In this document: positions 8,713-17,328 of the stretch, piece by piece
Position numbering within the stretch: the stretch's first letter is position 1
Layout: each line of letters begins with the position of its first letter
Source of the DNA: Comamonadaceae bacterium
GTDB taxonomy: Bacteria; Pseudomonadota; Gammaproteobacteria; Burkholderiales; Burkholderiaceae_C
DNA: 53,861 bases
Direction of reading: 5' to 3'
Assembly (NCBI GenBank): GCA_947476465.1
Contig: CANJQN010000028.1
Span: 1-53,861, forward strand
Notes under the pieces: model-generated
What the model was told of the DNA's origin: nothing
What the model saw: only the letters and a program-made list of their open reading frames with translations
Databases searched by the model: none
Position numbers and translations under genes: made by a program

Positions 8713-9906
8713 ATGCACCAGACACCCCCACCCTCGACCCTTGCCGGGGTCGTCGCGGCGCGTGCCGCCAACGCGCGCACCATCTACATCGGCTGCCCCT
8801 GGACCCCGGTGGGCGGCGGGATGTACAAGATCGCCGACTACCTGATTCAGTCGCAGGGACCGGCCGAACCCGGACGCAGCGCCCAGCTGCTGCCGCTGGA
8901 CACCCGTGGCGCCGGCTCGGCCGCCGCCTCGCTGGCGGTGCTGGCCGGCGCGCTGGGCAAGCTGCTGCGCGGGCGCCTGAACGGCCGGCTGGCCGGCGTG
9001 CATGTGAACATGGCCGAGCGCCTGAGCCTGGTGCGCAAGAGCGTGGTGGTGGTGGCCTGTCGCGCGTTGGGCATCCCGGTGGTGTTGCACCTGCACGCCG
9101 CGCAGTTGCACCACGCCTATCGCCGGCTCCCGCGCCCAGCACGGGCGATGGTGCGGTGGGTGTTCTCGCTGCCGCGCACCTGCATCGTGCTCGGCCACGC
9201 CTCGGCTGAGTTCGTCAGCGGCGAGCTGGGCGTGCCGCGCGAGCGCGTGGAAATCGTCATCAACGGCGTGCCCGAGCCGACCTTGCCACGCCGTGTTACC
9301 GGGCACGCACCAGGGCGCGTGCGGCGGGTGCTGTTCGTGGGGAATTTGTCCGAGCGCAAGGGCGTTTCAGACCTGCTGTCGGCGCTGGCGCAGCCCGGTC
9401 TGGCCGGCATTGCGTGGCAGGCCAGCTTCGCCGGCGGCGGCGATGTGGCGAGCTATCGCGCCGTGGCCGCGCGTCTGGGCCTGGGCGAGCGGGTGCGCTT
9501 CGAAGGCTGGGCCGATCAGCAACAAGTGGCACAGCTGCTGTCGCAAGCCGACGTGCTGGTGCTGCCCTCCCATGACGAGGGCCTGCCACTGGCAATTTTG
9601 GAAGCGCTGGCCAATGGCGTGGCAGTGGTCTGCACCCCTGTGGGCGAGATTCCCCATGTGCTGACCGACGGGCGCAACGCCTGCTTCGTCCAGCCCGGCG
9701 ACGTGACCAGCATCGCCGACGGCCTGGCCCGGGTGCTGGGCGACGACACCCTGCGCGAGACGCTGGAGCACAACGGCCGCGCCCTGCACCGGCAGCGCTT
9801 TTCGCTGGCGCGGTTCTATGCCGCCATCGCCGCCGTCCACAGCCGCCACTTCGGCATCGCCGGCGCGCCCGTCGCCCCGGCCGCGAGCGAGGGCACGCGC
9901 CCATGA
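8713..9906 (+). CDS. Glycosyltransferase family 4
   Basis: A 397-residue GT-B glycosyltransferase. The N-terminal domain opens with TIYIGCPWTPVGGGMYKIADYL (glycine-rich acceptor loop). The C-terminal domain has the retaining-GT4 signature EGLPLAILEALANGVAVVCT, with the E-x7-E pattern that contacts the nucleotide sugar. It starts 24 bp after the GT2 gene and overlaps the GMC oxidoreductase gene at its stop. No transmembrane segment is evident, so it probably works at the cytoplasmic face on a lipid-linked intermediate. Confidence 0.87.
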   Translation: MHQTPPPSTLAGVVAARAANARTIYIGCPWTPVGGGMYKIADYLIQSQGPAEPGRSAQLLPLDTRGAGSAAASLAVLAGALGKLLRGRLNGRLAGVHVNMAERLSLVRKSVVVVACRALGIPVVLHLHAAQLHHAYRRLPRPARAMVRWVFSLPRTCIVLGHASAEFVSGELGVPRERVEIVINGVPEPTLPRRVTGHAPGRVRRVLFVGNLSERKGVSDLLSALAQPGLAGIAWQASFAGGGDVASYRAVAARLGLGERVRFEGWADQQQVAQLLSQADVLVLPSHDEGLPLAILEALANGVAVVCTPVGEIPHVLTDGRNACFVQPGDVTSIADGLARVLGDDTLRETLEHNGRALHRQRFSLARFYAAIAAVHSRHFGIAGAPVAPAASEGTRP

Positions 9907-11588
9907 TCGCCAACGCCCGCACCGTGCCGCGCGCCAGCGTGCTCGAAGCCGATGTGTGCATCGTCGGCGGCGGGCCTGCCGGCATCGCCTTGGCGCTGTC
10001 GCTGGCCGACACCGGCCTGTCGGTATTGCTGCTGGAGGCGGGCCGCAAGTCGCAGGACAAGCAGGCCCAGGCCTTGTACCAGGGGGAGGTCGCCAGCGAA
10101 GCCCTGCACAGCCCCACCCACCGCTACCGGCTGCGCGGGCTGGGCGGCTCCAGCAGCCTCTGGGGCGGCCGCTGCGTGCCCTACGACCCGATCGACTTCG
10201 ACACACGCGCCTGGGTGCCCGCCAGCGGCTGGCCGATCTCCTACGCCGACCTGCTGCCGCACTATGTGGCCGCCAACGCCCTGTGCGAAGCCGGCCATTA
10301 CGCCTACGACGCGCGCGAGGCGTTCGCTGACCAGCCGCCATTGATCGCGGGCTTTGCCAGCGAGATCGTGCGCAGTACTTCGCTGGAGCGCTTTTCCTGT
10401 CCCACCGACTTCGGCCTGCGCTACCGGCGCCGGCTGCAACTGGTGCCGCGGCTGCGCGTGATCGAGGGCGCCGTGTGCACCGCCATCCGGCTCACGCCCG
10501 ATGGTGCCAGCGTGCGCGCGCTCGACCTCGCCAGCCTGGACGGCAACCGCTTCCAGGCCACCGCGCGTGTCGTGGTGCTGGCCTGCGGCGGCCTGGAGAC
10601 CGCGCGCCTGCTGCTGGCGTCCGACGATGTGGCGCCCCAGGGCGTGGGCAACCAGCACGACGTGGTGGGACGCTATTACCAGTGCCATGTGGTCGGCAAC
10701 GTCGGCACCCTCACGCTGCATGGCAACCCGTCGGACGTGCGCCACGGCTATGAGGTCGCCCCCGACGGCGTGTACTGCCGCAGGCGCCTGTCGATCGCCC
10801 CTTCGCGGCACGAGCGCCATGGCTTGCGCAACGCGGTGGCACGGCTGCACTTTCCGCGCATCACCGATCCCACGCACCACAGCGGCGTGTTGTCGGGGCT
10901 GTACCTGGCCAAGAGCTTCATCGGCTACGAATACGGCAAGCGCCTGCACGACGCCGGTACAGCCAGCGCGGGCGCCTGGCTGCGCCACGCACGCAACGTC
11001 GCCGGCGACCCGCTGGACACCGCCGCCTTCCTGGCCCACTGGTTGCGCCGCCGCGCCCTGGCGCAGCGCAAGTTTCCGTCGGTGATCCTGCGCAACCGCA
11101 TCAACCGCTTCAGCCTGGAGTTGCAGGGCGAGCAGACCCCCTTGGCCGACAGCCGGGTAACGCTGGGCGCCGGCGTCGACGCGCTGGGCATGCGCCGCAT
11201 CCGCGTCGACTGGCGCTACGGCCGCGCCGACATCGATTCTCTGGCCGCTTCGCTCGACCTGATCGCCGCCGAGATGGTCCGCACCGGCGCCGGGCGTCTG
11301 AGCTACCCGCGGCAGACGCTGGAGGAAGACCTGCTGCGCTATGGCGCCTATGGCGGCCACCACATCGGCACCGCGCGCATGGGCAGCGATCCGCGCCGCA
11401 GCGTGGTCGACGCCGACTGCAAGGTGCACACGGTGAACAACCTCTACGTGGCGGGCAGTGCGGCCTTTCCCACCTCCAGTCAGGCCAATCCCACCTTGAC
11501 CCTCATCGCCCTGGCCTTGCGCCTGGGCGCTCACCTGGGCACCCGCCTGCAAACGCGCCGCGCGAGCGCGCTGGAGGTGGCGGCGTGA
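9903..11588 (+). CDS. GMC-family FAD-dependent oxidoreductase
   Basis: A 561-residue flavoprotein. Residues about 17-46 form the FAD Rossmann fold (VCIVGGGPAGIALALSLADT). The GLGGSSSLWGGRCVP stretch near 80 is the GMC flavin-attachment loop. The C-terminal GMC domain has GGHHIGTARMGSDP, carrying the conserved histidine, and NLYVAGSAAFPTSSQANP. Such enzymes oxidise alcohols, including sugar hydroxyls, to carbonyls. Its place inside a glycan operon, with coupling to the glycosyltransferase upstream and the epimerase downstream, suggests it oxidises a sugar precursor or glycan that the epimerase then reduces or rearranges. The substrate is not known. Confidence 0.85.
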   Translation: MIANARTVPRASVLEADVCIVGGGPAGIALALSLADTGLSVLLLEAGRKSQDKQAQALYQGEVASEALHSPTHRYRLRGLGGSSSLWGGRCVPYDPIDFDTRAWVPASGWPISYADLLPHYVAANALCEAGHYAYDAREAFADQPPLIAGFASEIVRSTSLERFSCPTDFGLRYRRRLQLVPRLRVIEGAVCTAIRLTPDGASVRALDLASLDGNRFQATARVVVLACGGLETARLLLASDDVAPQGVGNQHDVVGRYYQCHVVGNVGTLTLHGNPSDVRHGYEVAPDGVYCRRRLSIAPSRHERHGLRNAVARLHFPRITDPTHHSGVLSGLYLAKSFIGYEYGKRLHDAGTASAGAWLRHARNVAGDPLDTAAFLAHWLRRRALAQRKFPSVILRNRINRFSLELQGEQTPLADSRVTLGAGVDALGMRRIRVDWRYGRADIDSLAASLDLIAAEMVRTGAGRLSYPRQTLEEDLLRYGAYGGHHIGTARMGSDPRRSVVDADCKVHTVNNLYVAGSAAFPTSSQANPTLTLIALALRLGAHLGTRLQTRRASALEVAA

Positions 11589-12628
11589 GCGAAGTTGCGA
11601 GGTTGGGGGTTGGCCTGTCCAGGGTGCTGGTGCTGGGCGGCTCGGGGCACATCGGCGCGCGGCTGTGCGCATTGCTGCAGGCCGGCGGCTGGGCCACGCC
11701 CGTGGCGGCATCCTCGCGTGGCGGCCCGGGCCGCCTGCGGCTGGACACCCGTGACGAGCCTGCCTTGCGCGCAGCGCTGGCCAATGCCGACGCCGTGGTC
11801 AATTGCGTGGCCGGCGGCGCCGAGGCCATCGCGCAAGGCGCCGCGGCGCTGGCCAGCGCAGCGGCCGCCGCCGGTTGCCGGCGCATCGTGCACCTGAGCA
11901 CGATGTCGGTCTACGGCGCCCGCGAGGGCGTGGTGGACGAATCAGCACCGCTGGATGCGGGCCTGGGTTGGTACGGCCAGGCCAAGGTGCAGGCCGAAGG
12001 CAGCTTGACGCGGTTCGCACGCGAGCACGGCGCCAGCGTCACGCTGCTGCGCCCGGGTTGTGTTGCCGGGCCGGGCAGCCAGCTGTGGGTGGGCCGCGTG
12101 GGCCGCTGGCTGGCGTCGAGGCGGCTGGGTGATCTGGGCGCGGCGGGCGACGGCTGGTCCAACCTCGTGCATGTCGACGACGTGTGCCAGGCGGCGATGC
12201 TGGCGCTGCGGGGGCCGGCGCATCCGGACGCGGTGCGCATCTTCAACCTGGCCGCGCCGGACAGCCCACGATGGAACGAGTACTTCACCGACCTCGGGAT
12301 CGCGATCGGGGCGACGCCGGTGGCGCGCTTGGGTGCGCTGCGCCTGAAGCTGGATGCCTACTTGGCCGGGCCGTCCTTGCATGTGCTGCGCAAGGTGATT
12401 GGGCGGGTGGGGCGGGATGTGTCTGCCTTGCCTGAGGCGATCTCGCCAGGTTTGGTGGGGCTGCTCGGGCGGCAGTTGCGGCTGGATTCGTCTTTGGCTT
12501 CACGCGAGTTGGGACTGTCGTGGACGCCTTATTCGGTGATGGTGGCGCAGGGGGCGCGGTGGTGGACCGCGCAGCGGGTCCTGGATTCGCAGACGAGGGT
12601 GGGGGGGGTTCGGGTGGAGGAGCGGTAA
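11585..12628 (+). CDS. NAD-dependent epimerase/dehydratase family protein
   Basis: A 347-residue extended short-chain dehydrogenase. The nucleotide-binding VLVLGGSGHIGARL is near residues 14-27. The catalytic STMSVYG and WYGQAKVQAE segments give the Ser and Tyr-x3-Lys set. It probably interconverts or reduces a nucleotide sugar for the glycan built by the preceding genes. The start overlaps the GMC gene stop; the gene ends nine bases before a large intergenic repeat and is the last of the operon. The final 50 residues are Arg-rich and poorly conserved in character (TQRVLDSQTR type). Confidence 0.85.
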   Translation: MSEVARLGVGLSRVLVLGGSGHIGARLCALLQAGGWATPVAASSRGGPGRLRLDTRDEPALRAALANADAVVNCVAGGAEAIAQGAAALASAAAAAGCRRIVHLSTMSVYGAREGVVDESAPLDAGLGWYGQAKVQAEGSLTRFAREHGASVTLLRPGCVAGPGSQLWVGRVGRWLASRRLGDLGAAGDGWSNLVHVDDVCQAAMLALRGPAHPDAVRIFNLAAPDSPRWNEYFTDLGIAIGATPVARLGALRLKLDAYLAGPSLHVLRKVIGRVGRDVSALPEAISPGLVGLLGRQLRLDSSLASRELGLSWTPYSVMVAQGARWWTAQRVLDSQTRVGGVRVEER

Positions 12629-12683
12629 GGTTCTCTGTCTTTGTCTTTGTCTTTGCTTTTGTAGCGGTCGTGGCTAGCCGGGT

Positions 12684-12728
12684 CTCGGCCCGGCGGCCGA
12701 GTCCCTTTCTTTGTCTCGCCAAAGAAAG
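12684..12728 (-). repeat. Left-arm double hairpin of the composite element
   Basis: Two adjacent inverted repeats: 12684-12701 (CTCGGCC, loop CGGC, GGCCGAG) and 12705-12728 (CTTTCTTTG, 6-nt loop, CAAAGAAAG). Same order as the copy at 1-46, inverted. Confidence 0.85.
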
Positions 12729-12751
12729 TAACCCAAGGTCACGCAGTGGGA

Positions 12752-12785
12752 CTCTGCTCACTTCGCGAAGCGAAGTTACGCAGAG
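12752..12785 (+). repeat. 34-nt covarying hairpin, left copy
   Basis: The outer stem is CTCTGC/GCAGAG and the inner stem CTTCGC/GCGAAG. The matching 34-nt hairpin at 13238-13271 keeps both stems with different bases (GTCCGC/GCGGAC and CTTTGC/GCAAAG). Confidence 0.8.
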
Positions 12786-13028
12786 GCCAAAGGCGACCCC
12801 ACTGTCCGCGTCCCCTGTGTGCCTGTCGGCACCCAGGGGCAACCTGCGGTGCTCGCGCCGGGCGGGGAAGCGCTCGAACTCGGCCCTGCGGGCCTCAGAC
12901 CGTCGCGCTTCCTGATCCGCCCGCCGCTGCGCTCCTCGGCGCGGCCACAGGGGCTTGGGGGTCAACACGGCCTGCGGCCGTGTCATTCTGTGTTTTGGGG
13001 TTGGTGCGCGGGAACCTGGGCATGCCCC

Positions 13029-13097
13029 CTTCGACAGGCTCAGGGCGAACGGGAATGACAGGCGCGCCAACATCCGTTCGGGCTGAGCCCGTCGAAG
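13029..13097. repeat. Central palindrome of the TTCGACAGGCTC type
   Basis: Bases 13029-13052 and 13074-13097 are inverted copies with about three mismatches in 24, separated by 21 bases. This short palindrome family is common between genes in many Burkholderiales and Xanthomonas genomes. Confidence 0.8.
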
Positions 13098-13237
13098 CCG
13101 CGCCGCGAACTCCGCGCGATAAAGTCCTCGGCAAGCGAAGCGAGCCGTTGGTAGCCGAGCGTAGCGATGGCCCGTCGGGGCCCCCGCCCCTGTGAATGCG
13201 CCGAGGAGCGCAGGGATGCGGGACTCGCGCAGCGGGG

Positions 13238-13271
13238 GTCCGCTCACTTTGCGCAGCAAAGTTATGCGGAC
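13238..13271 (+). repeat. 34-nt covarying hairpin, right copy
   Basis: Stems GTCCGC/GCGGAC and CTTTGC/GCAAAG; the counterpart of 12752-12785 with paired substitutions. Confidence 0.8.
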
Positions 13272-13411
13272 ACCAACAGGAAGTGCGACTGTCTGAGCCC
13301 CGCAGGGGCGAGTTCGAGCACTTCCCCCCGCAGCCCGAGCACCGCAGGTTGCCCCTGGGTGCCGACAGGCACACAGGGGACGCAGGCACCGGGGTCGCCT
13401 TTTCTTGGTGA

Positions 13412-13497
13412 CTTCTTTTGGCGAGACAAAAGAAGTTACTCGGCCGCCGGGCCGAGACCCGGCTTGCAACGACCGCTACAAAAGCAAAGACAAAGAC
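13412..13497 (+). repeat. Right-arm double hairpin and hexamers of the composite element
   Basis: The hairpin at 13412-13435 is CTTCTTTTG, loop GCGAGA, CAAAAGAAG; it differs from the copies at 1-24 and 12705-12728 by paired changes. Then come the 13439-13456 hairpin (CTCGGCC/GGCCGAG) and two AAAGAC hexamers at 13486-13497. Confidence 0.85.
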
Positions 13498-13505
13498 AAC
13501 AAGGC

Positions 13506-16500
13506 TTAGGCGGCCACCACTGGAGCAGAACCAACCCCCACAGCCACACCCTGCGAAGAAGCCCCACCCCCCGTCACCTTCCCCTCAGCCAAATCATGTT
13601 CAACCGCCTGCGCGGACCGCAGCGCCGGATCCCCCCAGCCCCCGCCACTGGCCGTCGTATGCCGCCACATCGACCCCCCGGCGATCTCCATCACGAACTT
13701 CGAAGGCAGACCACGCGGCGCGCCATCCGGCGGGAACAGCAGATTGCTCGAGTTGCTGCCCTGCCCGCCGCCCGCCAGCCCCCACGGCCGTATCACCGCC
13801 CGATCCGAGCGGATCTGCAGCACCGCGCGCCGCCCGAGAAAGCGCAAATCGCGCCGCACCGCCAGCCCGCCGCGGTACTGACCCACGCCGGCCGAATCCG
13901 GCACGAAGCCGTAGTGCTCCACACGCAAGGGATAGCTGGCCTCGATCAATTCGCAGCTGGTGTTCTGGGCGTTCACGATGGGCATGGCCACGCCTTCCAG
14001 GCCGTCCAGGCCCGGTCGGCCACCGAAGGCGCCGGAGATCAGCTCCATGAACACGAAGGGCTTGCCATCGGCGTCCTCGCCGCCAACGCTGACCACTGCC
14101 GGGCCGCCGTCGCCCGCCGCCGGCACGCGCTCGGGCCGCAGCGGCGCGAAGGCGCCCATCAGCGCGTCGGTGACGCGGTAAGCCGTGACGGCGCGCGCCG
14201 CGCAGGCGGCAGGAAAGGCCATGTTGACGACGCTGCCCTCGGGCGCGGTGACATGCAGCAGCCGCAAAAAGCCCGAGTTGTTCGGAATCTCCTGCCCGAT
14301 CAGTGCCTTGACCACGAAGGCCACAGCGGAGCGAGTGATGGAAATCGGCGCGTTGATGGCGCTTCGTACCTGCGCCGCGGTGCCAGTGAAGTCGACGTAG
14401 ATGCCGTCGGCCTTGACCTCGGCCGTGACCTCAATGCGCACTGGGGGACCGCCCACCGCGTCGTCGTCGATGTGGTCGACAAAGCTGTAGCGCCCGGCCT
14501 TGAGCGCCTTGACCGCCATGCGGCCCATGCGCTCGCCGTAGGCGATGAGTTCGTCCATGTAGCGGTGCAGGCTGGCGCCACCCATGCGGCGGCCGAGCAT
14601 CTGGAACTCGGTGTCGGCGGTGTTGCAAGCGGCGATCTCGGCCTGCAGGTCGGCCACCAGGAGGTCGGGCTGGCGCACGTTGGTCTTGATCAAGGTGAAC
14701 AAGTCCTCGTTGAGCACACCCTGCGAATACAGCTTGAGCGGCGGAATGCGCACGCCTTCCTGGAAGATCTCGGTCGAATCTGCTGCGTTGCCGCCCGGCA
14801 CGCGGCCGCCCACGTCAGCCATGTGGGCCACGGCGGCGGCAAAGCCGCTCAGGGCGCCGTCGATGAACAGGGGCTTGAAGACGAAGATATCCGGCAGGTG
14901 CATGCCGCCCGCATAGGGGTCGTTCATGATGACCAGATCACCGGGCTTCATCGAAAGCCGCATGGCCTCGGGCAAGGACCCCACCGCGTTGGGGATCGAC
15001 TCCAGGTGCACGGCGATGCCCACGCCGCCGCAGACCAGCTCGCCCGCCGCGTTGCACAAGGCCACTGAAAAATCATGCGAATCGCGCACGATCAGCGACC
15101 GTGCGGTGCGGGCCAGCGTGCGCGCCATGTTGTCGGTGACCGACTCCAGGCTGTTCTTGAACAGCTCCAGCGACGCGGCGTCGATCGCACCGTCTGGCGA
15201 CTGCACCTGTGCGGCCTGGGCCATCGTGATGACCACGTTGCCGTAAGCATCGACCGCGGCCGTGCAGTCGGGCGGGATCACCACGGTGGTGTCGAACTCT
15301 TCGACGATCGCCGGGCCGGCGACCGGTGCGCCCTGCAGGTCCGCGCGCCCGACCACGCGGGCGTCGTGCCAGCCAGCCTGCGCACCGAAATAGGCCCGCC
15401 GCATCGGCGCACGCGCCGCGCTGCCCTGGGCCATCGCCTGGCGGCCGACGTCAGCGTAGGAGGCCTTGGCCGTGAGCGCGGTGGCCGTGACCCGCAGGCT
15501 CACGATCTGCACCCGGTCGCGGTTTTCCTGGTAACCGTAGGTCTTGTGGTGTTCGTCGCAAAAAGCCTGCGCCAGCCGCTCGCAGCCAGCCACGTCGAGC
15601 GGGCCGCCCGCGGCTTCGATCAGCAGCTCGTGCGACTGCCCCAGGTACTGCAGCGTCGCGGCGCGGGTCACGGTGATGGCGGCGCCGGCATGGCCGTCGC
15701 CCTGCAGCTCGGCACGGGCGCCGGCTTCGAGCTCCTGATACAGGCGCTCCAGGCGTGCCGCCTCGGCCGCATCGATGTCGCGGGTGCGGCGCAGGACCGT
15801 GCGCGAGAACTTGTGCTGCACGTCGGCCATCAGCAGGCCCAGCGCGCTGAACAGGCCGGGCGAGTTGGGCACCAGCACGCGACGCAGGCCGAGCGATCGC
15901 CCCAACTCCGCGGCGTGCAGCGGGCCGGCGCCGCCGAAGGCGATCAGCGTGTAGTCGCGCGCGTCGCGGCCGCGCTCCACCGACACCGCGCGGATGGCGC
16001 GAATGATGTTGGACGTGCCCACGGCGTACATGCCGTAGGCCGCGTCCTCCGTGGACAGGCCCGAGGGCGCGGCAATGCGGCCGGCGATGGCGTCGTTGGC
16101 CCGCTCGACCTGGATCGACTTGGCGCCGCCGGCGATGGCGCCGGGGTTGAGGTAGCCCAGCGCGGCATAGGCGTCGGTGACGGTGGGCTCGGTGCCACCT
16201 TGCGCGTAGCAGGCCGGCCCGGGCGCGGCGCCGGCGCTGCGCGGGCCCACCCGCAGCGCGCCGCCGGGGTCGATCCAGGCGATGCTGCCGCCGCCGGAGC
16301 CGACCTCGGCGATCTCGATGGAGGGCACACGGATCACATGGCCGCCGCCGCCACCACCGGAATGGCTCATGCCGCCGCCCACGTGGTATTCGGAAGTTTC
16401 GAGCGGCTTGCCTTTTTCGATCAGCGTGGCCTTGGCGGTGGTGCCGCCCATGTCAAACGCGATCAGGTCGGTCTCGCCGGTCTGCTCGGCCAGGTAGCAG

Positions 16501-17324
16501 GCGGCCAGCACTCCGGCCGCCGGGCCGGACTCGACGATGTTCACCGGCCGGCGGCGGGCCAGGTCGGCCGAGATCAGGCCGCCGTTGGACTGCATCACCA
16601 GCACCTTGCCGGCGTAGCCCACGTCCGCCAGCGCGGTCTGCAGGCGGTGCAGGTAGCGGTCGACCACCGGACGCAGGTAGGCGTTGATCACCGTGGTGCT
16701 GGTGCGCTCGTATTCGCGCGCCTCGCCCAGTACCTCGGTGGAACGGCACAGCGTCATATCGGGGAAGCACTCGCGCGCGACGGCCTCGACAAACACCTCG
16801 TGCCTTGCGTCGACATAGGCATTGATCAGACACACCGCGACGTCGCGGATGCCCTGTGCATGCAGTTGCCCCAGCGCCTCGATCACCTGCGCGCGGTCCG
16901 GGCTGCGCAGCACCTGGCCGCTGGCGGATAGGCGTTCGTCGATCTCCAGCCGGCTTGCCCGCGCCACCAAAGGCTCGGGCTTGATCCAGCGCAGGTCGTG
17001 AACGTCGGTGGACCAGGTGCCGCGGCCGATCTCCAGCACGTCGGCGAAGCCGCGCGTGGTGAGCAGGCCCACCTTGGGCCCGCTGCCTTCCAAAATGGCA
17101 TTGGTGGCGACGGTGGTGCCGTGGATGAACTCGCGCAGATCGGCGCCGGACAGGCCGTGCTCGGTCAGCGTCTCGGTCAGTGCCTGAAGGATGCCGCGCG
17201 AGAAGTCGTCCGGCGTGGACAGCACCTTGCGCCGCAGCAGGCGGCCGTCGTCGCCAATCAGGATGAGGTCCGTGAAGGTGCCGCCGGTGTCGACGCCGGC
17301 TCGAAACTGGGTCGCTGCCACCAT
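13506..17324 (-). CDS. Fused hydantoinase/oxoprolinase (HyuA-HyuB) family protein
   Basis: A 1272-residue cytoplasmic enzyme with both subunits in one chain. The HyuA half (residues 1 to about 680) opens with the ATP-binding VDTGGTFTDLIL and contains FIHGTTVATNAIL and IAFDMGGTTAKA. The HyuB half begins near 700 (SLELFKNSLESVTDNMARTL) and includes LVIMNDPYAGGMHLPDIFVF. The layout is that of 5-oxoprolinase; relatives hydrolyse hydantoins, 5-oxoproline or cyclic amides with ATP, or carboxylate acetone and acetophenone. The ATG at 17324 is chosen because AAGGAGT lies seven bases upstream and the motif follows directly. It is the last gene of the long minus-strand operon, four bases after the dehydrogenase gene. 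The natural substrate is unknown. Confidence 0.87.
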   Translation of the reverse strand: MVAATQFRAGVDTGGTFTDLILIGDDGRLLRRKVLSTPDDFSRGILQALTETLTEHGLSGADLREFIHGTTVATNAILEGSGPKVGLLTTRGFADVLEIGRGTWSTDVHDLRWIKPEPLVARASRLEIDERLSASGQVLRSPDRAQVIEALGQLHAQGIRDVAVCLINAYVDARHEVFVEAVARECFPDMTLCRSTEVLGEAREYERTSTTVINAYLRPVVDRYLHRLQTALADVGYAGKVLVMQSNGGLISADLARRRPVNIVESGPAAGVLAACYLAEQTGETDLIAFDMGGTTAKATLIEKGKPLETSEYHVGGGMSHSGGGGGGHVIRVPSIEIAEVGSGGGSIAWIDPGGALRVGPRSAGAAPGPACYAQGGTEPTVTDAYAALGYLNPGAIAGGAKSIQVERANDAIAGRIAAPSGLSTEDAAYGMYAVGTSNIIRAIRAVSVERGRDARDYTLIAFGGAGPLHAAELGRSLGLRRVLVPNSPGLFSALGLLMADVQHKFSRTVLRRTRDIDAAEAARLERLYQELEAGARAELQGDGHAGAAITVTRAATLQYLGQSHELLIEAAGGPLDVAGCERLAQAFCDEHHKTYGYQENRDRVQIVSLRVTATALTAKASYADVGRQAMAQGSAARAPMRRAYFGAQAGWHDARVVGRADLQGAPVAGPAIVEEFDTTVVIPPDCTAAVDAYGNVVITMAQAAQVQSPDGAIDAASLELFKNSLESVTDNMARTLARTARSLIVRDSHDFSVALCNAAGELVCGGVGIAVHLESIPNAVGSLPEAMRLSMKPGDLVIMNDPYAGGMHLPDIFVFKPLFIDGALSGFAAAVAHMADVGGRVPGGNAADSTEIFQEGVRIPPLKLYSQGVLNEDLFTLIKTNVRQPDLLVADLQAEIAACNTADTEFQMLGRRMGGASLHRYMDELIAYGERMGRMAVKALKAGRYSFVDHIDDDAVGGPPVRIEVTAEVKADGIYVDFTGTAAQVRSAINAPISITRSAVAFVVKALIGQEIPNNSGFLRLLHVTAPEGSVVNMAFPAACAARAVTAYRVTDALMGAFAPLRPERVPAAGDGGPAVVSVGGEDADGKPFVFMELISGAFGGRPGLDGLEGVAMPIVNAQNTSCELIEASYPLRVEHYGFVPDSAGVGQYRGGLAVRRDLRFLGRRAVLQIRSDRAVIRPWGLAGGGQGSNSSNLLFPPDGAPRGLPSKFVMEIAGGSMWRHTTASGGGWGDPALRSAQAVEHDLAEGKVTGGGASSQGVAVGVGSAPVVAA

Positions 17325-17328
17325 CCCT

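Larger units (their letters stand above)
12635..13503. repeat. Composite near-palindromic intergenic element
   Basis: This 0.87-kb gene-free stretch separates two convergent genes and reaches within nine and three bases of their stop codons. Its two arms are inverted copies. For example 12792-12855 and the reverse complement of 13336-13399 match at 60 of 64 positions by eye. Both outer ends carry the same module order as the element at position 1: AAAGAC hexamers, a GACCGCTAC spacer, a GC-rich hairpin, then the CTTTCTTTG-type hairpin. The centre (13029-13097) is a TTCGACAGGCTC-type palindrome. Open frames across it have no protein-like features. It could be a bidirectional terminator, a non-autonomous mobile element, or a protein-binding domain organiser. 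Confidence 0.85.

Noticed and set aside
12285..13469. 394-codon minus-strand frame across the intergenic element
   Set aside because: It translates repeat arms and hairpins, and breaks in alignment between arms; the two arms would encode unrelated peptides in different frames.
15075..16931. 618-codon plus-strand frame
   Set aside because: Antisense to the fused hydantoinase gene, whose motifs are unambiguous; the plus-strand product is His/Gln/Gly-rich with no motif.
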